64,000 nt of DNA from Bryobacter aggregatus MPL3 (lineage in GTDB: Bacteria; Acidobacteriota; Terriglobia; Bryobacterales; Bryobacteraceae): positions 2,666,001 through 2,730,000 of the forward strand of contig NZ_JNIF01000003.1 of the NCBI RefSeq assembly GCF_000702445.1. The letters run 5' to 3'. The translations under genes were made by a program, and so were the position numbers. The notes beneath the pieces were generated by a model. It made no database searches. It had not been told where the DNA came from and saw only the letters and a list, made by a program, of their open reading frames with translations. Shown here one piece after another: positions 1-10,146 of this stretch (positions are counted from its first letter, which is position 1; every line of letters begins with the position of its first letter).

Positions 1-1770
1 TTCCATGGTCACAGCGATCGGTACACGCTAGAGGCCTATGACAAGGGCCAAGATACGGTTCCGAAGATCGCGAAGTTTGTCAAAGATCACGATGCCATTG
101 TGGTTGCGCCGGATGGCTTTGTCGCCAAGCACTACACGTCTTTTTACGCTGGAACGCCTTATGACGTAAGCGAACAGGGTGGAGACTTCGACTTTGGGGA
201 AGCCTTCCAGGAACTCATCGCACATATCGATGGGAAGTATCGGACGCAAACGGGGCGGCGCTATCGTGCTACTTCCGGCTTGAGCATGGGCGGTTTTATG
301 AGCTTATGGCTCAGCGCTCGCTATCCGGAACTGGTTGGGAGCGCATCTGCTTTTAATCCAGGCCCCGAGTTCTTTCTGGGTGAGTCCGGACGCCGCTCGC
401 TCTGGCGTCCCAAGGATCATGTCGCATTGCATGAGTCCGCAAGCGTGCGCCTGGTACGTGCCTCTGGCGATTACATCAGCCAGTATCACGAGGAAACGAG
501 AGCCGCCTATGCGAGAACTCCCTCTGTCGACTTCGAGTTCCGCCAGGACGAATACCACCGGCACTGGGCCACTTCGATTGGAGAGACCTTCGAGTTTCAC
601 CTGCGCGCTTTCAACGATCCACGCCGCGATCAGCTAGCCGATCACTGGACTTACACGAGCCCTTATCGCAGTTTTGAAGTTCGTGGTTATCAGGTGTCGA
701 CGGACATTCGAGAGGCTGCCCTGGTATCGATCGAAGACGCGACTGCCGATGGTTTCCGGTTGCGAACCCGCCGTTGGGCGCCCGACGGCCCTGCGGCCTC
801 CTGTCGTGCGGTGACGGTCACGACAGCCCCGCTCTATGTTGCTGGCAAGACCTATGGGGTTTCAGAACTATCCATTGCCAGCGGCGCAATCCGGCGCAAT
901 GAAATCAAGGCCAGCGCGGAGGGTCGGCTCACCATCCGGACCGGTTGTGATGGGAGCCAGATTCATATCCAAGGGAATGAGCTGATTGTTCTACCGGAGA
1001 TACGTCGCTTTGTCGCTGGTGAGCCTGTTCAACTGAAAGTCCGGATCTGGAATCCGGGCGCATCCCGGACACTCAGCGCGGAACTGCGCTCTGAGTATCC
1101 GACCGTCAAGATCGAGCAGGGCGTGGTTGCGGCAACCGTGGACGGCACGGCCACGTTGATCTTTCCTGTGGTCTTCAACTCCGGTTCCAGCGAATGGGCG
1201 CATGCCCGTCTGCACCTGAAAGTTGATGACAAGGTCTCTCCGATCGATGTCGAGATCGCTCCCGATGGGCTGACTGAGCCGATTGAGATGCGGGTTCTTG
1301 ATGGCCGTACACAAAGCTTTCATGTCTTTCGGCAAAAAGGTAATCAGGGGGGCGGTGGGCCTGTGACACGTACGGTGACAGAAGGCTCAGGCAATGGTGA
1401 TGGCATCCTCCAACCGGGGGAACGCGCGACCATCTGGCTGAAACTGCCTGCAGGCATCGATGGCCTGGACCGTGGCAACTGGTGCCGCGCCAAGGTCTAT
1501 AGCGATTCCCCTTGGTTGACGGAAGTCGCAGACATTCAGGAGCAGAAGCAACTCGAATGGACAGGTGCGAAGAATCGGACCAGCCTCATCGAAGTTGCAG
1601 GCAGTACACCCAGCAATGTCGAAATCCCGCTGATTCTCGATTGCGAATCCTGGACTTATCACTTTACGCCTGATCTTCGCTATGGAAGTGAAGCTCTCTA
1701 TCAGGCGTTTCAAATTCACAAGCATCATCTGTTCCGCTCCACGTGGAGTGGAAGAAAACCAGCTTTCTAA
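1..1770 (+). CDS. Exported esterase of the esterase D (PF00756) type, 5' end cut off
   Basis: The reading frame is open from base 1, so the true start lies outside the window. The visible part begins with an HGHSD oxyanion-type motif and has a nucleophile elbow GLSMGG with Ser at about base 283, followed by a GDYI region and a histidine-rich EYHRHW segment typical of the S-formylglutathione hydrolase/antigen 85 fold. From about base 700 there is a long beta-rich C-terminal extension of some 350 residues that is not part of that fold. It probably acts outside the cytoplasm on an ester or polymer, but the substrate is unknown. Its TAA stop lies inside the AAGGAGG ribosome site of the next gene, so it is probably co-translated with the TonB-dependent receptor. 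Confidence 0.8.
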   Translation, partial: FHGHSDRYTLEAYDKGQDTVPKIAKFVKDHDAIVVAPDGFVAKHYTSFYAGTPYDVSEQGGDFDFGEAFQELIAHIDGKYRTQTGRRYRATSGLSMGGFMSLWLSARYPELVGSASAFNPGPEFFLGESGRRSLWRPKDHVALHESASVRLVRASGDYISQYHEETRAAYARTPSVDFEFRQDEYHRHWATSIGETFEFHLRAFNDPRRDQLADHWTYTSPYRSFEVRGYQVSTDIREAALVSIEDATADGFRLRTRRWAPDGPAASCRAVTVTTAPLYVAGKTYGVSELSIASGAIRRNEIKASAEGRLTIRTGCDGSQIHIQGNELIVLPEIRRFVAGEPVQLKVRIWNPGASRTLSAELRSEYPTVKIEQGVVAATVDGTATLIFPVVFNSGSSEWAHARLHLKVDDKVSPIDVEIAPDGLTEPIEMRVLDGRTQSFHVFRQKGNQGGGGPVTRTVTEGSGNGDGILQPGERATIWLKLPAGIDGLDRGNWCRAKVYSDSPWLTEVADIQEQKQLEWTGAKNRTSLIEVAGSTPSNVEIPLILDCESWTYHFTPDLRYGSEALYQAFQIHKHHLFRSTWSGRKPAF

Positions 1771-1782
1771 GGAGGCCAAATT

Positions 1783-4700
1783 ATGGCGAAGGGAAAACTA
1801 TTCTGTCGACTCGTCACATGTCTATTGATATGGATGACCGTCGGCAAGGCGCCCGCCCAGTTGTCGAACGCGTCGATTAAAGGAACGGTAGCAGATTCGT
1901 CGGGTGGCAGTGTGCCACAGGCGAATGTAGAACTCACAAACAGTGGAACCGGGGAGAAGAGACAATCGATCACCCGGGCCGATGGCCGCTACGAATTTGT
2001 AGCGCTGCCCCCCGGCGAATATCGAGTTAAGACTACCGCGGCAGGCTTTGCCGAGTGGGCGGGTAAACTCACTCTACGCGTTGCGCAGGAGGCAGTCGTC
2101 GACCAGGTGCTGCAGACCGGTAGCGTCAGTACTTCTGTTCTGGTCGAGGACGTCACTCCGGTAATCAGTGCCGAATCGTCCGATCTGTCGGACGTCAAAG
2201 AAGCCTCTCGGATCTCAGCGCTGCCGCTCCAGAATCGCAACTTTCAGAATATTCTGAACTTCACTCCTGGTGTGGTTGCCGGTGGCTTTGCTGGACAGGG
2301 CGCGGCGTATACGCGCGTGAATGGGATTCCCGGAGGCTCTGTCGACTATCTTGTCGATGGCATGACCGCCACGGAGCGTTATACGAACGAACTGCAGCGC
2401 TTGCCGCAGTCGATTCCCACAATCCAGGAAATCAAGGTCAGCACCTCGAACGCGAATGCGGAATACAGCCGTCCTGGCATGGTGGAGGTGGTGACCAAGA
2501 GCGGTGGCAATCAGTTCCATGGCCAGCTTTTTGAGCTGATCCAGAACAGCAAGTTCGCAGCGAAAAGCTATCGCCAACAGCAGGTGAACTTCCTGGTCCG
2601 AAATGAGTTCGGCGGGAACTTTTCTGGCCCTGTGTGGATTCCGAAACTCTACGACGGCCGCAACAAGACCTTCTTCTTTTTCGACTTGGAAGGGATTCGG
2701 CAACGCTCGGCCCAGAATGAGCGCTATACGGTTCCGACCGCTGCGATGAAGCAAGGCGACTTCTCGGGTTATACCGATGAAGCCGGCAACCAGATCCGCC
2801 TCTACGATCCACTCAGCACTCGTCTCGATCCAGCCACTGGAAGCTATGTCCGCACTCCGTTTGCCGGCAATCGGGTTCCTACGGATCGGATGAATGCCGC
2901 TGGCCGTAAGGTGGTTGGCTATCTGCCCGATCCTACGAACAATGTTCTGTATTACCAGGGTTGGAACTATCAGAATCCGAATGCCCGTCTGCGGGATGAC
3001 AAGCGGATGCTGACCTCTAAGCTCGATCAGGTATTCGGCACCAATCGCCTCTCTGGCCGCTATACCAACACAGACAACGACAATTTCGGCGTCGGTTATT
3101 TCCTGAATCCGAACACTCGTAAAATTGGGGGGCACAACGCAGCGCTCTCCTTCACGCAATTGATCTCCCCGGCCATCGTGAATGAAATCCGTGGCGGCGT
3201 GCAGCGCTTCCGCGCCTATCGCGGTCCCCAAGTCCTCGACCCGCCAATCACCCAGACTCTGGGTCTGCCCACCTATCCGGGATCGGTGGCATGGCCCTCC
3301 TTCTGCTTTGGCGATGATTGGACGAGTTCCGGCTACTTCGAGTGCATCGATCGCGACAACCCGCAAGATGCGCCTGTTCTCACTCTGAACTTCGCCGATA
3401 ACCTCTCCTGGACTCGTGGCAAGCATGAGATGAAGTTTGGCGTTTTCGTGCAACGGAGCGCGGCGAACTCTTATGAGACCGGACAGCCCGGTGGCGACTA
3501 CAATTTCTCCGGGAACTTCACCTCCTTGATGGATCCGTCTGCCGCATCCAAGGGAATCATGAACCAGAGAATCCCCAACACCGGCGCCGGTCTTGCCGAC
3601 CTGCTTCTGGGGTATACGGATTCTTCCACACTCAACCAATACCCGCGTTTCTATACGCGCCAGACGAACTACTCTTTCTTCGCCCAGGACAACTGGCGCG
3701 TTAGCCGCCGTCTGACCTTGAATCTCGGCCTCCGTTATGAGTATTGGACTCCCTTCGCCGATAAGCGCGACCAGATCTCGAATCTGAATCTCAACACGCC
3801 GGGTGGCCCAACGGTTGTCTACCCCGGTGGCGGCTCGATCACGAAGCAGGGCTTTCCTCAGAATGTTGTCGATGGTTATCTCCGCGCCGGGTTAAAGTTG
3901 CAATCCGCTGAGCAGGCAGGCTTTGCCAGCAGCTTGTGGAACATGCCAAAGGCAAACTTCGCTCCGCGTCTCGGCGTCGCCTACTCCATGGGCAAGACCG
4001 TCGTCCGTGGCGCCTATGGCATCTACTACTGGGCGATGCCGCTTGTGCAGTATCACCAGAACACCCGCCGCAATGCTCCGTATAGCTATAGCTTCCAGAG
4101 CTTTGTCGATAACAATGATTCCGTTGCTGCCTCGTTGGCCTTTCCGGCTGGCGCTGCCGCGGGTTACCAGAACCAGTCTCCGAATGCTCGCAACCTCGGG
4201 AATGCCTTCCTCAATCCGAGTGCTCTGAACATCCAGAAGAACAACGGCTTCTCCTTCCTTCCCTGGGAGCAGAACTATAAGGCTCAGATGGCGCAGGAAT
4301 GGAACGTCACGATCGAACGGGAACTGCCGGGCCGCTTTGGCTCTCGTCTTTCCTACGTAGGAACGCACAGCAGCAACCTGCCGAACTACGATCCGATCAA
4401 TGCACTGGTGCCGCGTCTGCTTTCGCCTGCCGGCGCCACCACGCCGGAACGCCGCGCCTATGCGGATTTCGCCACCTCCTCGCTTGGCAGCGCCAGCGCG
4501 ATGAACCTGCTTCGCTTTGTGGGCTATGCGAACTCGAATCAGTTCCAGGCCGAAGTGAAGCGCCGTTTTGAGAACGGTTTTGTAATCCAGGGTTTCTATA
4601 CCTACCAGAAGACCCTCACCACTTCAGAAGGCAGCAATAACTCGTTCTCGAATCTCCAGTTGCTGCCTGCCGCACTTACCAAAAACGCGTCGATGGATAG

Positions 4701-5298
4701 CCGTCTCCGTTCGATCTACGGAAATGACAGCGCACTACCTCGCCATACGCTGAGCTTCAACTCGAACTACGAGTTGCCGTTTGGGAAGGGCAAGAAGTTC
4801 CTGGGGAATGCGAATGGCGTCGTCGATCGTCTTGTCTCGGGTTGGAACGCCTCTGGCTTCTTCTATAAGCGCAGCGGTCTATTCTTCTCGCCTTATTACA
4901 GCGTCGGCGGTTCGAGTACGATTCTTGCTCCGGGGAAAGACGGCATCTTGCCGAAGGATCAGCGCGCTGCCGAGCGTTGGTTTAACCCCAGTATCAATCG
5001 CGCCGATCAAGGTGTCGCCTACAACGGCGAAACCTACATTCGCCGTGCCAACACACTCGAGAACGATTATCTGAACTACATCCCGCGCTCTTACATGACG
5101 GGTCCTGGGTTCTACAACATCGATACCTCGTTCTACAAGATCACGCCAATTACGGAACGCGTCAAGTTCCGTCTGGAAGCGCAGATCTTTAACCTGCTCA
5201 ATCATAAGAATCTCGGTCTTCCGAACACCGCCGGTGTCATTACCGCTGGAGTGGGATTGCCGCGACTCGTGCAGTTCCAGGGTCGTCTCGACTTCTAA
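1783..5298 (+). CDS. Oar-like TonB-dependent receptor with carboxypeptidase-regulatory domain
   Basis: A 1171-residue outer-membrane protein. Residues 1-25 are a signal peptide ending in APAQ. A carboxypeptidase-regulatory/Ig-like domain follows at about 28-110 (KGTVADSSGG ... GRYEFVALPPGEY), then a plug at about 120-240 and a beta barrel to a C terminus in aromatic-rich strands ending ...GRLDF. This architecture is the abundant acidobacterial SusC/Oar-like type, used to import large or scarce substrates. The start ATG has a perfect AAGGAGG 7 bases upstream, overlapping the previous stop. Ligand unknown. Its pairing with an upstream esterase and downstream exported hydrolases suggests uptake of an ester-bearing polymer, which is inference. 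Confidence 0.92.
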   Translation: MAKGKLFCRLVTCLLIWMTVGKAPAQLSNASIKGTVADSSGGSVPQANVELTNSGTGEKRQSITRADGRYEFVALPPGEYRVKTTAAGFAEWAGKLTLRVAQEAVVDQVLQTGSVSTSVLVEDVTPVISAESSDLSDVKEASRISALPLQNRNFQNILNFTPGVVAGGFAGQGAAYTRVNGIPGGSVDYLVDGMTATERYTNELQRLPQSIPTIQEIKVSTSNANAEYSRPGMVEVVTKSGGNQFHGQLFELIQNSKFAAKSYRQQQVNFLVRNEFGGNFSGPVWIPKLYDGRNKTFFFFDLEGIRQRSAQNERYTVPTAAMKQGDFSGYTDEAGNQIRLYDPLSTRLDPATGSYVRTPFAGNRVPTDRMNAAGRKVVGYLPDPTNNVLYYQGWNYQNPNARLRDDKRMLTSKLDQVFGTNRLSGRYTNTDNDNFGVGYFLNPNTRKIGGHNAALSFTQLISPAIVNEIRGGVQRFRAYRGPQVLDPPITQTLGLPTYPGSVAWPSFCFGDDWTSSGYFECIDRDNPQDAPVLTLNFADNLSWTRGKHEMKFGVFVQRSAANSYETGQPGGDYNFSGNFTSLMDPSAASKGIMNQRIPNTGAGLADLLLGYTDSSTLNQYPRFYTRQTNYSFFAQDNWRVSRRLTLNLGLRYEYWTPFADKRDQISNLNLNTPGGPTVVYPGGGSITKQGFPQNVVDGYLRAGLKLQSAEQAGFASSLWNMPKANFAPRLGVAYSMGKTVVRGAYGIYYWAMPLVQYHQNTRRNAPYSYSFQSFVDNNDSVAASLAFPAGAAAGYQNQSPNARNLGNAFLNPSALNIQKNNGFSFLPWEQNYKAQMAQEWNVTIERELPGRFGSRLSYVGTHSSNLPNYDPINALVPRLLSPAGATTPERRAYADFATSSLGSASAMNLLRFVGYANSNQFQAEVKRRFENGFVIQGFYTYQKTLTTSEGSNNSFSNLQLLPAALTKNASMDSRLRSIYGNDSALPRHTLSFNSNYELPFGKGKKFLGNANGVVDRLVSGWNASGFFYKRSGLFFSPYYSVGGSSTILAPGKDGILPKDQRAAERWFNPSINRADQGVAYNGETYIRRANTLENDYLNYIPRSYMTGPGFYNIDTSFYKITPITERVKFRLEAQIFNLLNHKNLGLPNTAGVITAGVGLPRLVQFQGRLDF

Positions 5299-5309
5299 GC
5301 TGCCACTCG

Positions 5310-5347
5310 AAGCCCGGTGCCGATCCCTTGCGGCGCCGGGCTTTTTT
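5310..5347 (+). terminator. Intrinsic terminator after the TonB receptor
   Basis: A 13-base arm starting AAGCCCGGTGCCG, an 8-base loop and a matching arm with one G:T pair are followed by six T residues. It sits 11 bases after the receptor stop and just before the start of the next gene, so that gene needs its own promoter or read-through. Confidence 0.9.
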
Positions 5348-5362
5348 CATCTGAGTCTGAAT

Positions 5363-7264
5363 ATGAAACGCTTCCTTCCTTTCCTCTTCGTTCTCCTGAG
5401 CCAGGCGCAAGTGTATTCGCCGATTGTCACCAAGGCAGGACAGGCAGACACCAGTAGCCTGCCGACGCTGGTTCGTGACATTTATGCGGAGGCCCATGCC
5501 CGGACGCCGCGAGAGAAGGCGGAAGCGATCTGGCGGTTCTTTCTCACCGATGGACGTTTCGTTCAACCAGGCATGATCTATCACATCGCCGGTTGGGCTT
5601 ATGAAGAGCCAAAAGGCGAAGTGCTCGATCCTCTCAAGCTCCTCAACTCTTACGGCTTCGGCCTCTGTTATCACATTGCCCCTCTGCTGGAGGCGACATT
5701 TGAAGCGGGTGGTTTTGTCGATGCCCGTGTCTGGTTCCTCACTGGCCACACTGTTGCTGAAGTCTTCTATGACGGCGCCTACCATTACTTTGATTCCGAC
5801 ATGATGGGTTACAACACCACAGGCGGCGGTCTTGTTGCTTCTGTCCGTCAACTCGAGAAGGATGGCTCGATTCTCAGTCGGCATTTGGCGAAGCCACCCG
5901 ATTCGCCCTGGTATCCCGCCGATGTCCGCGCGAATGCGATCGGGGGACTTGCTGAACTATTTACAACTGCTCAGGACAACTGGGTCTATCCCTACCAGCG
6001 CTATTCCGAAGGCCATACGATGGATTTCGTGTTGCGCCCTGGCGAACGGATGATCCGTTCTTTCCGGCCTGTTGCAGACCATCTCTATTACTTACCTTTT
6101 GCCGATGGCCGCGAATTTCCACAGGAGATCGCCGAGTACAAAATCCGGACTCAGGATGGGCCGCGCAGCCAGAAAGACAGCCGTGTCTGGGGCACCGGGC
6201 GCATGGAGTATCGCCCGGAGGCCAAGAGTTCTTTCACGGTTGCCATGCACTCTCCGTATGTGATGATCGATGCTCAGTTTCAGATGAACTTGGAGGTCCA
6301 GGCTGGCGATTCGCTCCACATTGAAACGTCGACCGATGGTGGCTCTCGATGGCTGCGCGCCGGCACGATTGCCGGGCCCCACAATGGACCTTGGACCGTG
6401 TCGCCTGCTCTGCTCGCGCGCGGGGAGCACGGTAAGCAATCGGCGGTGTCGGGCCACTATAGCTATCTCGTGCGCTTCACTTCGAAGGCCGCTCAGATCC
6501 GAGATCTTGTTCTGGCCACAGACTTCGCGCTGAATCCCCGGACGCTGCCAGCGCTCGTGTCTGGTCACAATGAAATCCATGTGCGCACTGCAGGTGTCGC
6601 GCGGCATCCGATTCCAGTGACGCCCTCGCAAGTTGCCGAGATCGCAACACTCTCGAATGCTGTTTATGTCGAAGAGGCCGGACAAGGCTTTGTTCGCAAT
6701 GAAAAGCCCGGGCCGGGGAGCGTCACTTTCCGTCTATCGTCATTGACTGGATTCGACGCCGGGGGCCGCTTTCTCGATCTGCGCGATGGCCTTGCTCCGG
6801 ACAAGTTCACCGCGGAGCTTCGCAAGATATCGCCCTGGCCAAAGACCGGCACGCCGTCGGCCACCATCTCCTGGGCCACCAGTCTCAGAGGGCCCTGGAG
6901 GACTCTCTGGAGGCATGAGCCCAAGCTGCAGTGGTTGGATGGCGATCCGATCGATCGCACCCTCCGCTGGCCCGAAGTCGACCGGCATGTCCGCGATCTG
7001 CCAAACAGCACGGAGGAGGTCTATCTGCGCTATGAGTTCGATGGCATGGCAATCGATGATTTCCGTCTGGCCCGCTACTCTGCAGCGGCAAAGCAGCCTT
7101 CGCCTTTTCTGGTGACGCATGTTTGGAAGGAGAATGGACAGGAGAAGCGGGAACAAAAACAAATTGGGAACGGCAAAGGAAGCTACTCGATTGATGTGCC
7201 GGAAGGCGCCATCGAAAACGTAGCAATCCTCCTTGAATGCCCCCGCCAGGAGCCTGTGAAGTGA
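5363..7264 (+). CDS. Exported transglutaminase-like protein
   Basis: A 633-residue protein with a short signal peptide (MKRFLPFLFVLLSQAQ). The ATG at 5363 is chosen over the frame's earlier opening, which lies inside the preceding receptor and terminator. Residues about 45-150 look like a transglutaminase-like core with a visible Cys-His-Asp order: C102 in GFGLCYH, H129 in LTGHTVAEV and D144 in YHYFD. The remaining 480 residues are beta-rich and unassigned. Transglutaminase-like folds of this kind are usually cysteine proteases or amide hydrolases. The substrate cannot be read from the sequence. The stop TGA overlaps the GTG start of the next hydrolase gene (GTGA), so the two are coupled. Confidence 0.72.
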   Translation: MKRFLPFLFVLLSQAQVYSPIVTKAGQADTSSLPTLVRDIYAEAHARTPREKAEAIWRFFLTDGRFVQPGMIYHIAGWAYEEPKGEVLDPLKLLNSYGFGLCYHIAPLLEATFEAGGFVDARVWFLTGHTVAEVFYDGAYHYFDSDMMGYNTTGGGLVASVRQLEKDGSILSRHLAKPPDSPWYPADVRANAIGGLAELFTTAQDNWVYPYQRYSEGHTMDFVLRPGERMIRSFRPVADHLYYLPFADGREFPQEIAEYKIRTQDGPRSQKDSRVWGTGRMEYRPEAKSSFTVAMHSPYVMIDAQFQMNLEVQAGDSLHIETSTDGGSRWLRAGTIAGPHNGPWTVSPALLARGEHGKQSAVSGHYSYLVRFTSKAAQIRDLVLATDFALNPRTLPALVSGHNEIHVRTAGVARHPIPVTPSQVAEIATLSNAVYVEEAGQGFVRNEKPGPGSVTFRLSSLTGFDAGGRFLDLRDGLAPDKFTAELRKISPWPKTGTPSATISWATSLRGPWRTLWRHEPKLQWLDGDPIDRTLRWPEVDRHVRDLPNSTEEVYLRYEFDGMAIDDFRLARYSAAAKQPSPFLVTHVWKENGQEKREQKQIGNGKGSYSIDVPEGAIENVAILLECPRQEPVK

Positions 7265-9354
7265 AGCAATCTGTCCTCTGTCTGATTCTTTTTCTGCTTG
7301 CGAGTGGCCTGTATGCGCAGGATCGAGATCTACAGTTTCTGACCAACCATACGGACTATCGCGAACTGCGAAACCAACTGGCCAACTTGGAGCGGAATCG
7401 TGCGCTCAGCTTGCTGGAGCAGCGCAAGCAGCGCGTCGCTCAATGGACCCTCGCTGATGTCCAGAGCCGCAAAGCTTATGTCCGGGAACGCCTGACTCGT
7501 GCACTGGGAGGCTTTCCGGAGCGAACCCCTCTCCATGCGAAAGTCACCGGTGTGATCGAGCACGATGATTACCGGATCGAGAAGATTGTTTTCGAGAGTC
7601 AGCCTCGTTTCTTTGTGACTGCCAACCTGTATGTCCCCAAGAAAGGTAAGGGGCCCTATCCGGCGATCCTCTTTCCCTTGGGCCATGAGCCTGGCGCGAA
7701 GTCAAATGACGTGTGGCAGCAAATCCTGGGCACCTTTGCGCGGAAGGGCTATGTTTGTCTCGCCTGGGAGATGGTGGGGCAGGGAGAACGAGTTCAGCTT
7801 TATAACAGGGACACAAAGCAGTCGCAAGGCGTCGCTGCCACAACGGAGCACGTCCTCCTCGGCACGCAGACTCTTCTTACGGGCAATCCGCTGGCGCGTT
7901 ATACGATCTGGGATGGGATTCGTGCACTCGACTATCTCGTCTCGCGTTCGGAGGTGGATCCGAAGCGCATTGGCGTGACCGGGAACTCCGGCGGTGGAAC
8001 GCATACGGCCTATCTTGCGGCCCTCGACGATCGCATCCAGGTGGCCGCTCCCTCTTGTTACATCACATCTTTCAGCAGACTTCTCCGCAGCATTGGGCCC
8101 CAGGATGCGGAGCAGGTGATTCCGCCGATGATTGCCGATGGATTGGACTTTGGCGACTACCTCCATTCCTTTGCTCCGAAGCCCTATCTGGTGCTTTCCG
8201 CCATTCAGGACTTCTTCTCGATCTCTGGCGCGCGTGAGACTTTTGCCGAAGCGAAGCGAGTCTATGAACTGTATGGCGCTTCTGACAAACTGGCCATGAC
8301 GGAGGCTGATGACGGACATGGTTACACCAGCCCACGGCGCCTCGCCGCCTACCGCTGGTTCGATAAATGGCTGAAGGGTGTGGAGGAGACCACTCCGGAC
8401 TCGCCTGTCACCGTTCATCTCGAAGAAGAACTATGGGGCACCGCAACGGGCCAGGTGCAGACCTCGCTGGACGGCGAAACCGTAACTTCCTTGAATCTCG
8501 CGCGGGCTCGCTCCCTGCCGCGGTCTAAGCCCTCAGCCTCTTTGGTCCGCAATCTGATTGGCTACGAACCCGCGAATGGAGCGCCAATCGCCAAGCCCTT
8601 TGGCACTCTCCAGCGGGATGGATACCGGATCGAAAAACTGGTCTACGAGAGTGAACCGGGGATTGAGATTCCCGCACTTCTGTTTCTGCCGCAGGGCGGC
8701 GCTGCGCGGAAGGCGGCAGTTCTCTTTGCAAATGGACAGGGCAAGGCCGCTGATACGAAAGAGATTGAATCCCTGCTGCGGCAAGGGCTCATCGTGTTAT
8801 CGATCGACGCCCGAGGCTTCGGAGAAACGCGCGACCCTCATGCCGAGGGCAGCTCGGACTGGACTCGCTACTTTGGAGATTACAATAACGCGATGACCGC
8901 GCTTCTTTCCGGGAAGACCTTGGTCGGGAGCCGTGCTGCTGATATTTCGCGCGGCGTAAGTCTGCTCGCTGCCCGGCCGGACGTGGACCCGCAGCGAATC
9001 TATGGAGTCGGGAAGCAGGCCGGTGGCGTCCCGATGTTGCATGCTGCGGTGCTCGACCCCCGCCTGCGCCGCGTCGTGCTCGACGAGACGCTTCAAAGTT
9101 ACCTTGCAGTGGTCGAGCAACCGATGCACAAGCGTGTCGTTGAGCAGGTGATTCCCGGAGTCTTAAGCCACTACGATCTTCCGGAGCTGGTCTCTGCGAT
9201 GGCCCCTCGTTCGGTTGTGATTGTCGATGCGACTGATCCGCTCGGCTTCGCATCCCCGCTTGCTCTGGTGAAGGCTGCTTATCCGCAGTCGGTGGTTCTG
9301 CGTCGTCACCCTGGGGACAGTGCCGCCACGCTCTACGGATTTGATCGGCCCTGA
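7261..9354 (+). CDS. Exported tandem alpha/beta hydrolase, acetyl-xylan-esterase-like
   Basis: A 697-residue protein starting at a GTG that overlaps the previous stop. The N terminus encodes a signal peptide ending LYAQ. The first hydrolase domain (about 70-385) has the elbow GNSGGG with Ser243, an acid in AIQDFF and a His in DDGHGY, as in acetyl xylan esterase/Abhydrolase_7 proteins. A second, related domain (about 440-697) has a weakened elbow, GKQAGG, lacking the serine, so it is probably non-catalytic or structural. The pair may release acyl groups from carbohydrate outside the cell. Functional assignment beyond the fold is inference. Confidence 0.78.
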   Translation: MKQSVLCLILFLLASGLYAQDRDLQFLTNHTDYRELRNQLANLERNRALSLLEQRKQRVAQWTLADVQSRKAYVRERLTRALGGFPERTPLHAKVTGVIEHDDYRIEKIVFESQPRFFVTANLYVPKKGKGPYPAILFPLGHEPGAKSNDVWQQILGTFARKGYVCLAWEMVGQGERVQLYNRDTKQSQGVAATTEHVLLGTQTLLTGNPLARYTIWDGIRALDYLVSRSEVDPKRIGVTGNSGGGTHTAYLAALDDRIQVAAPSCYITSFSRLLRSIGPQDAEQVIPPMIADGLDFGDYLHSFAPKPYLVLSAIQDFFSISGARETFAEAKRVYELYGASDKLAMTEADDGHGYTSPRRLAAYRWFDKWLKGVEETTPDSPVTVHLEEELWGTATGQVQTSLDGETVTSLNLARARSLPRSKPSASLVRNLIGYEPANGAPIAKPFGTLQRDGYRIEKLVYESEPGIEIPALLFLPQGGAARKAAVLFANGQGKAADTKEIESLLRQGLIVLSIDARGFGETRDPHAEGSSDWTRYFGDYNNAMTALLSGKTLVGSRAADISRGVSLLAARPDVDPQRIYGVGKQAGGVPMLHAAVLDPRLRRVVLDETLQSYLAVVEQPMHKRVVEQVIPGVLSHYDLPELVSAMAPRSVVIVDATDPLGFASPLALVKAAYPQSVVLRRHPGDSAATLYGFDRP

Positions 9355-9774
9355 CTATTTCGCCAGTCGTGTGGCTTGCCGGGCGACCATCTTCCATTCG
9401 TTTCCCCGCTTGACCCAGGCATGCAGCACGTCCATTTGTACGAGATTCGTCGGGCTGTGCCAGAGATCCACTCGAAGTTTTACGAGTGCGGTGTTCCCGT
9501 AGATGCGCACGGTTGGTTTTCCGAATTCCAGTTTTTCGGTGACGGATTTGCCTGAGACAATTGCTTCCAGAAACTGGGCTTTTGTCTCAAGGGCGCCGGC
9601 AGAATGCGTGTACAGCAGATCGTCGCTCAGGATGCGGTCGAGTGCGGCCCGATCCCGATGCAGCATTGCTTGCTTGAAGGATTCCATGGCCGCGATCACC
9701 TGGCTTGTTCCGTCTGCAGCCGGGTCTGCAGCGAGGGCGATGCTTGCTGCCACGATCATCCAACACATTTTCAT
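9355..9774 (-). CDS. Exported SnoaL-like/DUF4440 protein
   Basis: A 139-residue protein with a signal peptide (MKMCWMIVAASIALAA) and a nuclear-transport-factor-2-like body: helix with FKQAMLHRDRAALDRIL, then TRIYG-like strands and a terminal HAWVKRGNEWKMVARQ. The ATG at 9774 is preferred because GGAAAGAG lies just upstream and it gives a signal peptide directly. The earlier in-frame ATG adds a polar tail. NTF2-like exported proteins of this kind may be enzymes or binding proteins, and no catalytic set is decisive here. Its stop abuts the stop of the plus-strand hydrolase with no gap. Confidence 0.75.
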   Translation of the reverse strand: MKMCWMIVAASIALAADPAADGTSQVIAAMESFKQAMLHRDRAALDRILSDDLLYTHSAGALETKAQFLEAIVSGKSVTEKLEFGKPTVRIYGNTALVKLRVDLWHSPTNLVQMDVLHAWVKRGNEWKMVARQATRLAK

Positions 9775-10146
9775 ACAAACTCTTTCCGTTCCCTGAACTC
9801 TGGGCTTGCTGTGAGATCTCATAGATATATCGCAGAAGGTGCCTGTGGTGCTTCTGAGGGGAGCGACCTGCTCAGTAATCGTGACCGGAATGAATGATCT
9901 CAGAAGCTCGAGACCTCGTTAGGGGCCCGTCAGTGATCACCCGGCGGTCAACTCGATGCAGATTGGCACATGGGGAAGGCTGAGATTCCGGATCAGATCC
10001 AAGGAGAGAATGACATGGTCCTGATGCAGGGACAAGATGATGATGGGAGAGGGTGTCGCCAAAGGTTAAAGCGCAACTCCGCGCTGCTGTCACGGCCCCG
10101 ACGGAGGCGACCGGGCATCTGAATCTGTTCCGCGGATTGCGGGAGC
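9775..10146. other. Intergenic region without a supported gene
   Basis: This 372-base stretch holds the leader of the minus-strand SnoaL-like gene and otherwise nothing I can assign. Short frames on both strands have compositionally odd, Ser/Pro/His- or Arg-rich translations with no family likeness and no good ribosome site. No hairpin with a T run was seen. It may be a decayed gene. Confidence 0.5.

Noticed and set aside
2215-3639. A 474-residue frame antisense to the first TonB receptor
   Set aside because: Repetitive charged composition with no family likeness; covered by the receptor.
9872-10093. A 73-residue frame in the gap between the SnoaL-like gene and the unknown gene
   Set aside because: Ser/His/Pro-rich, no ribosome site, no family; treated as intergenic.
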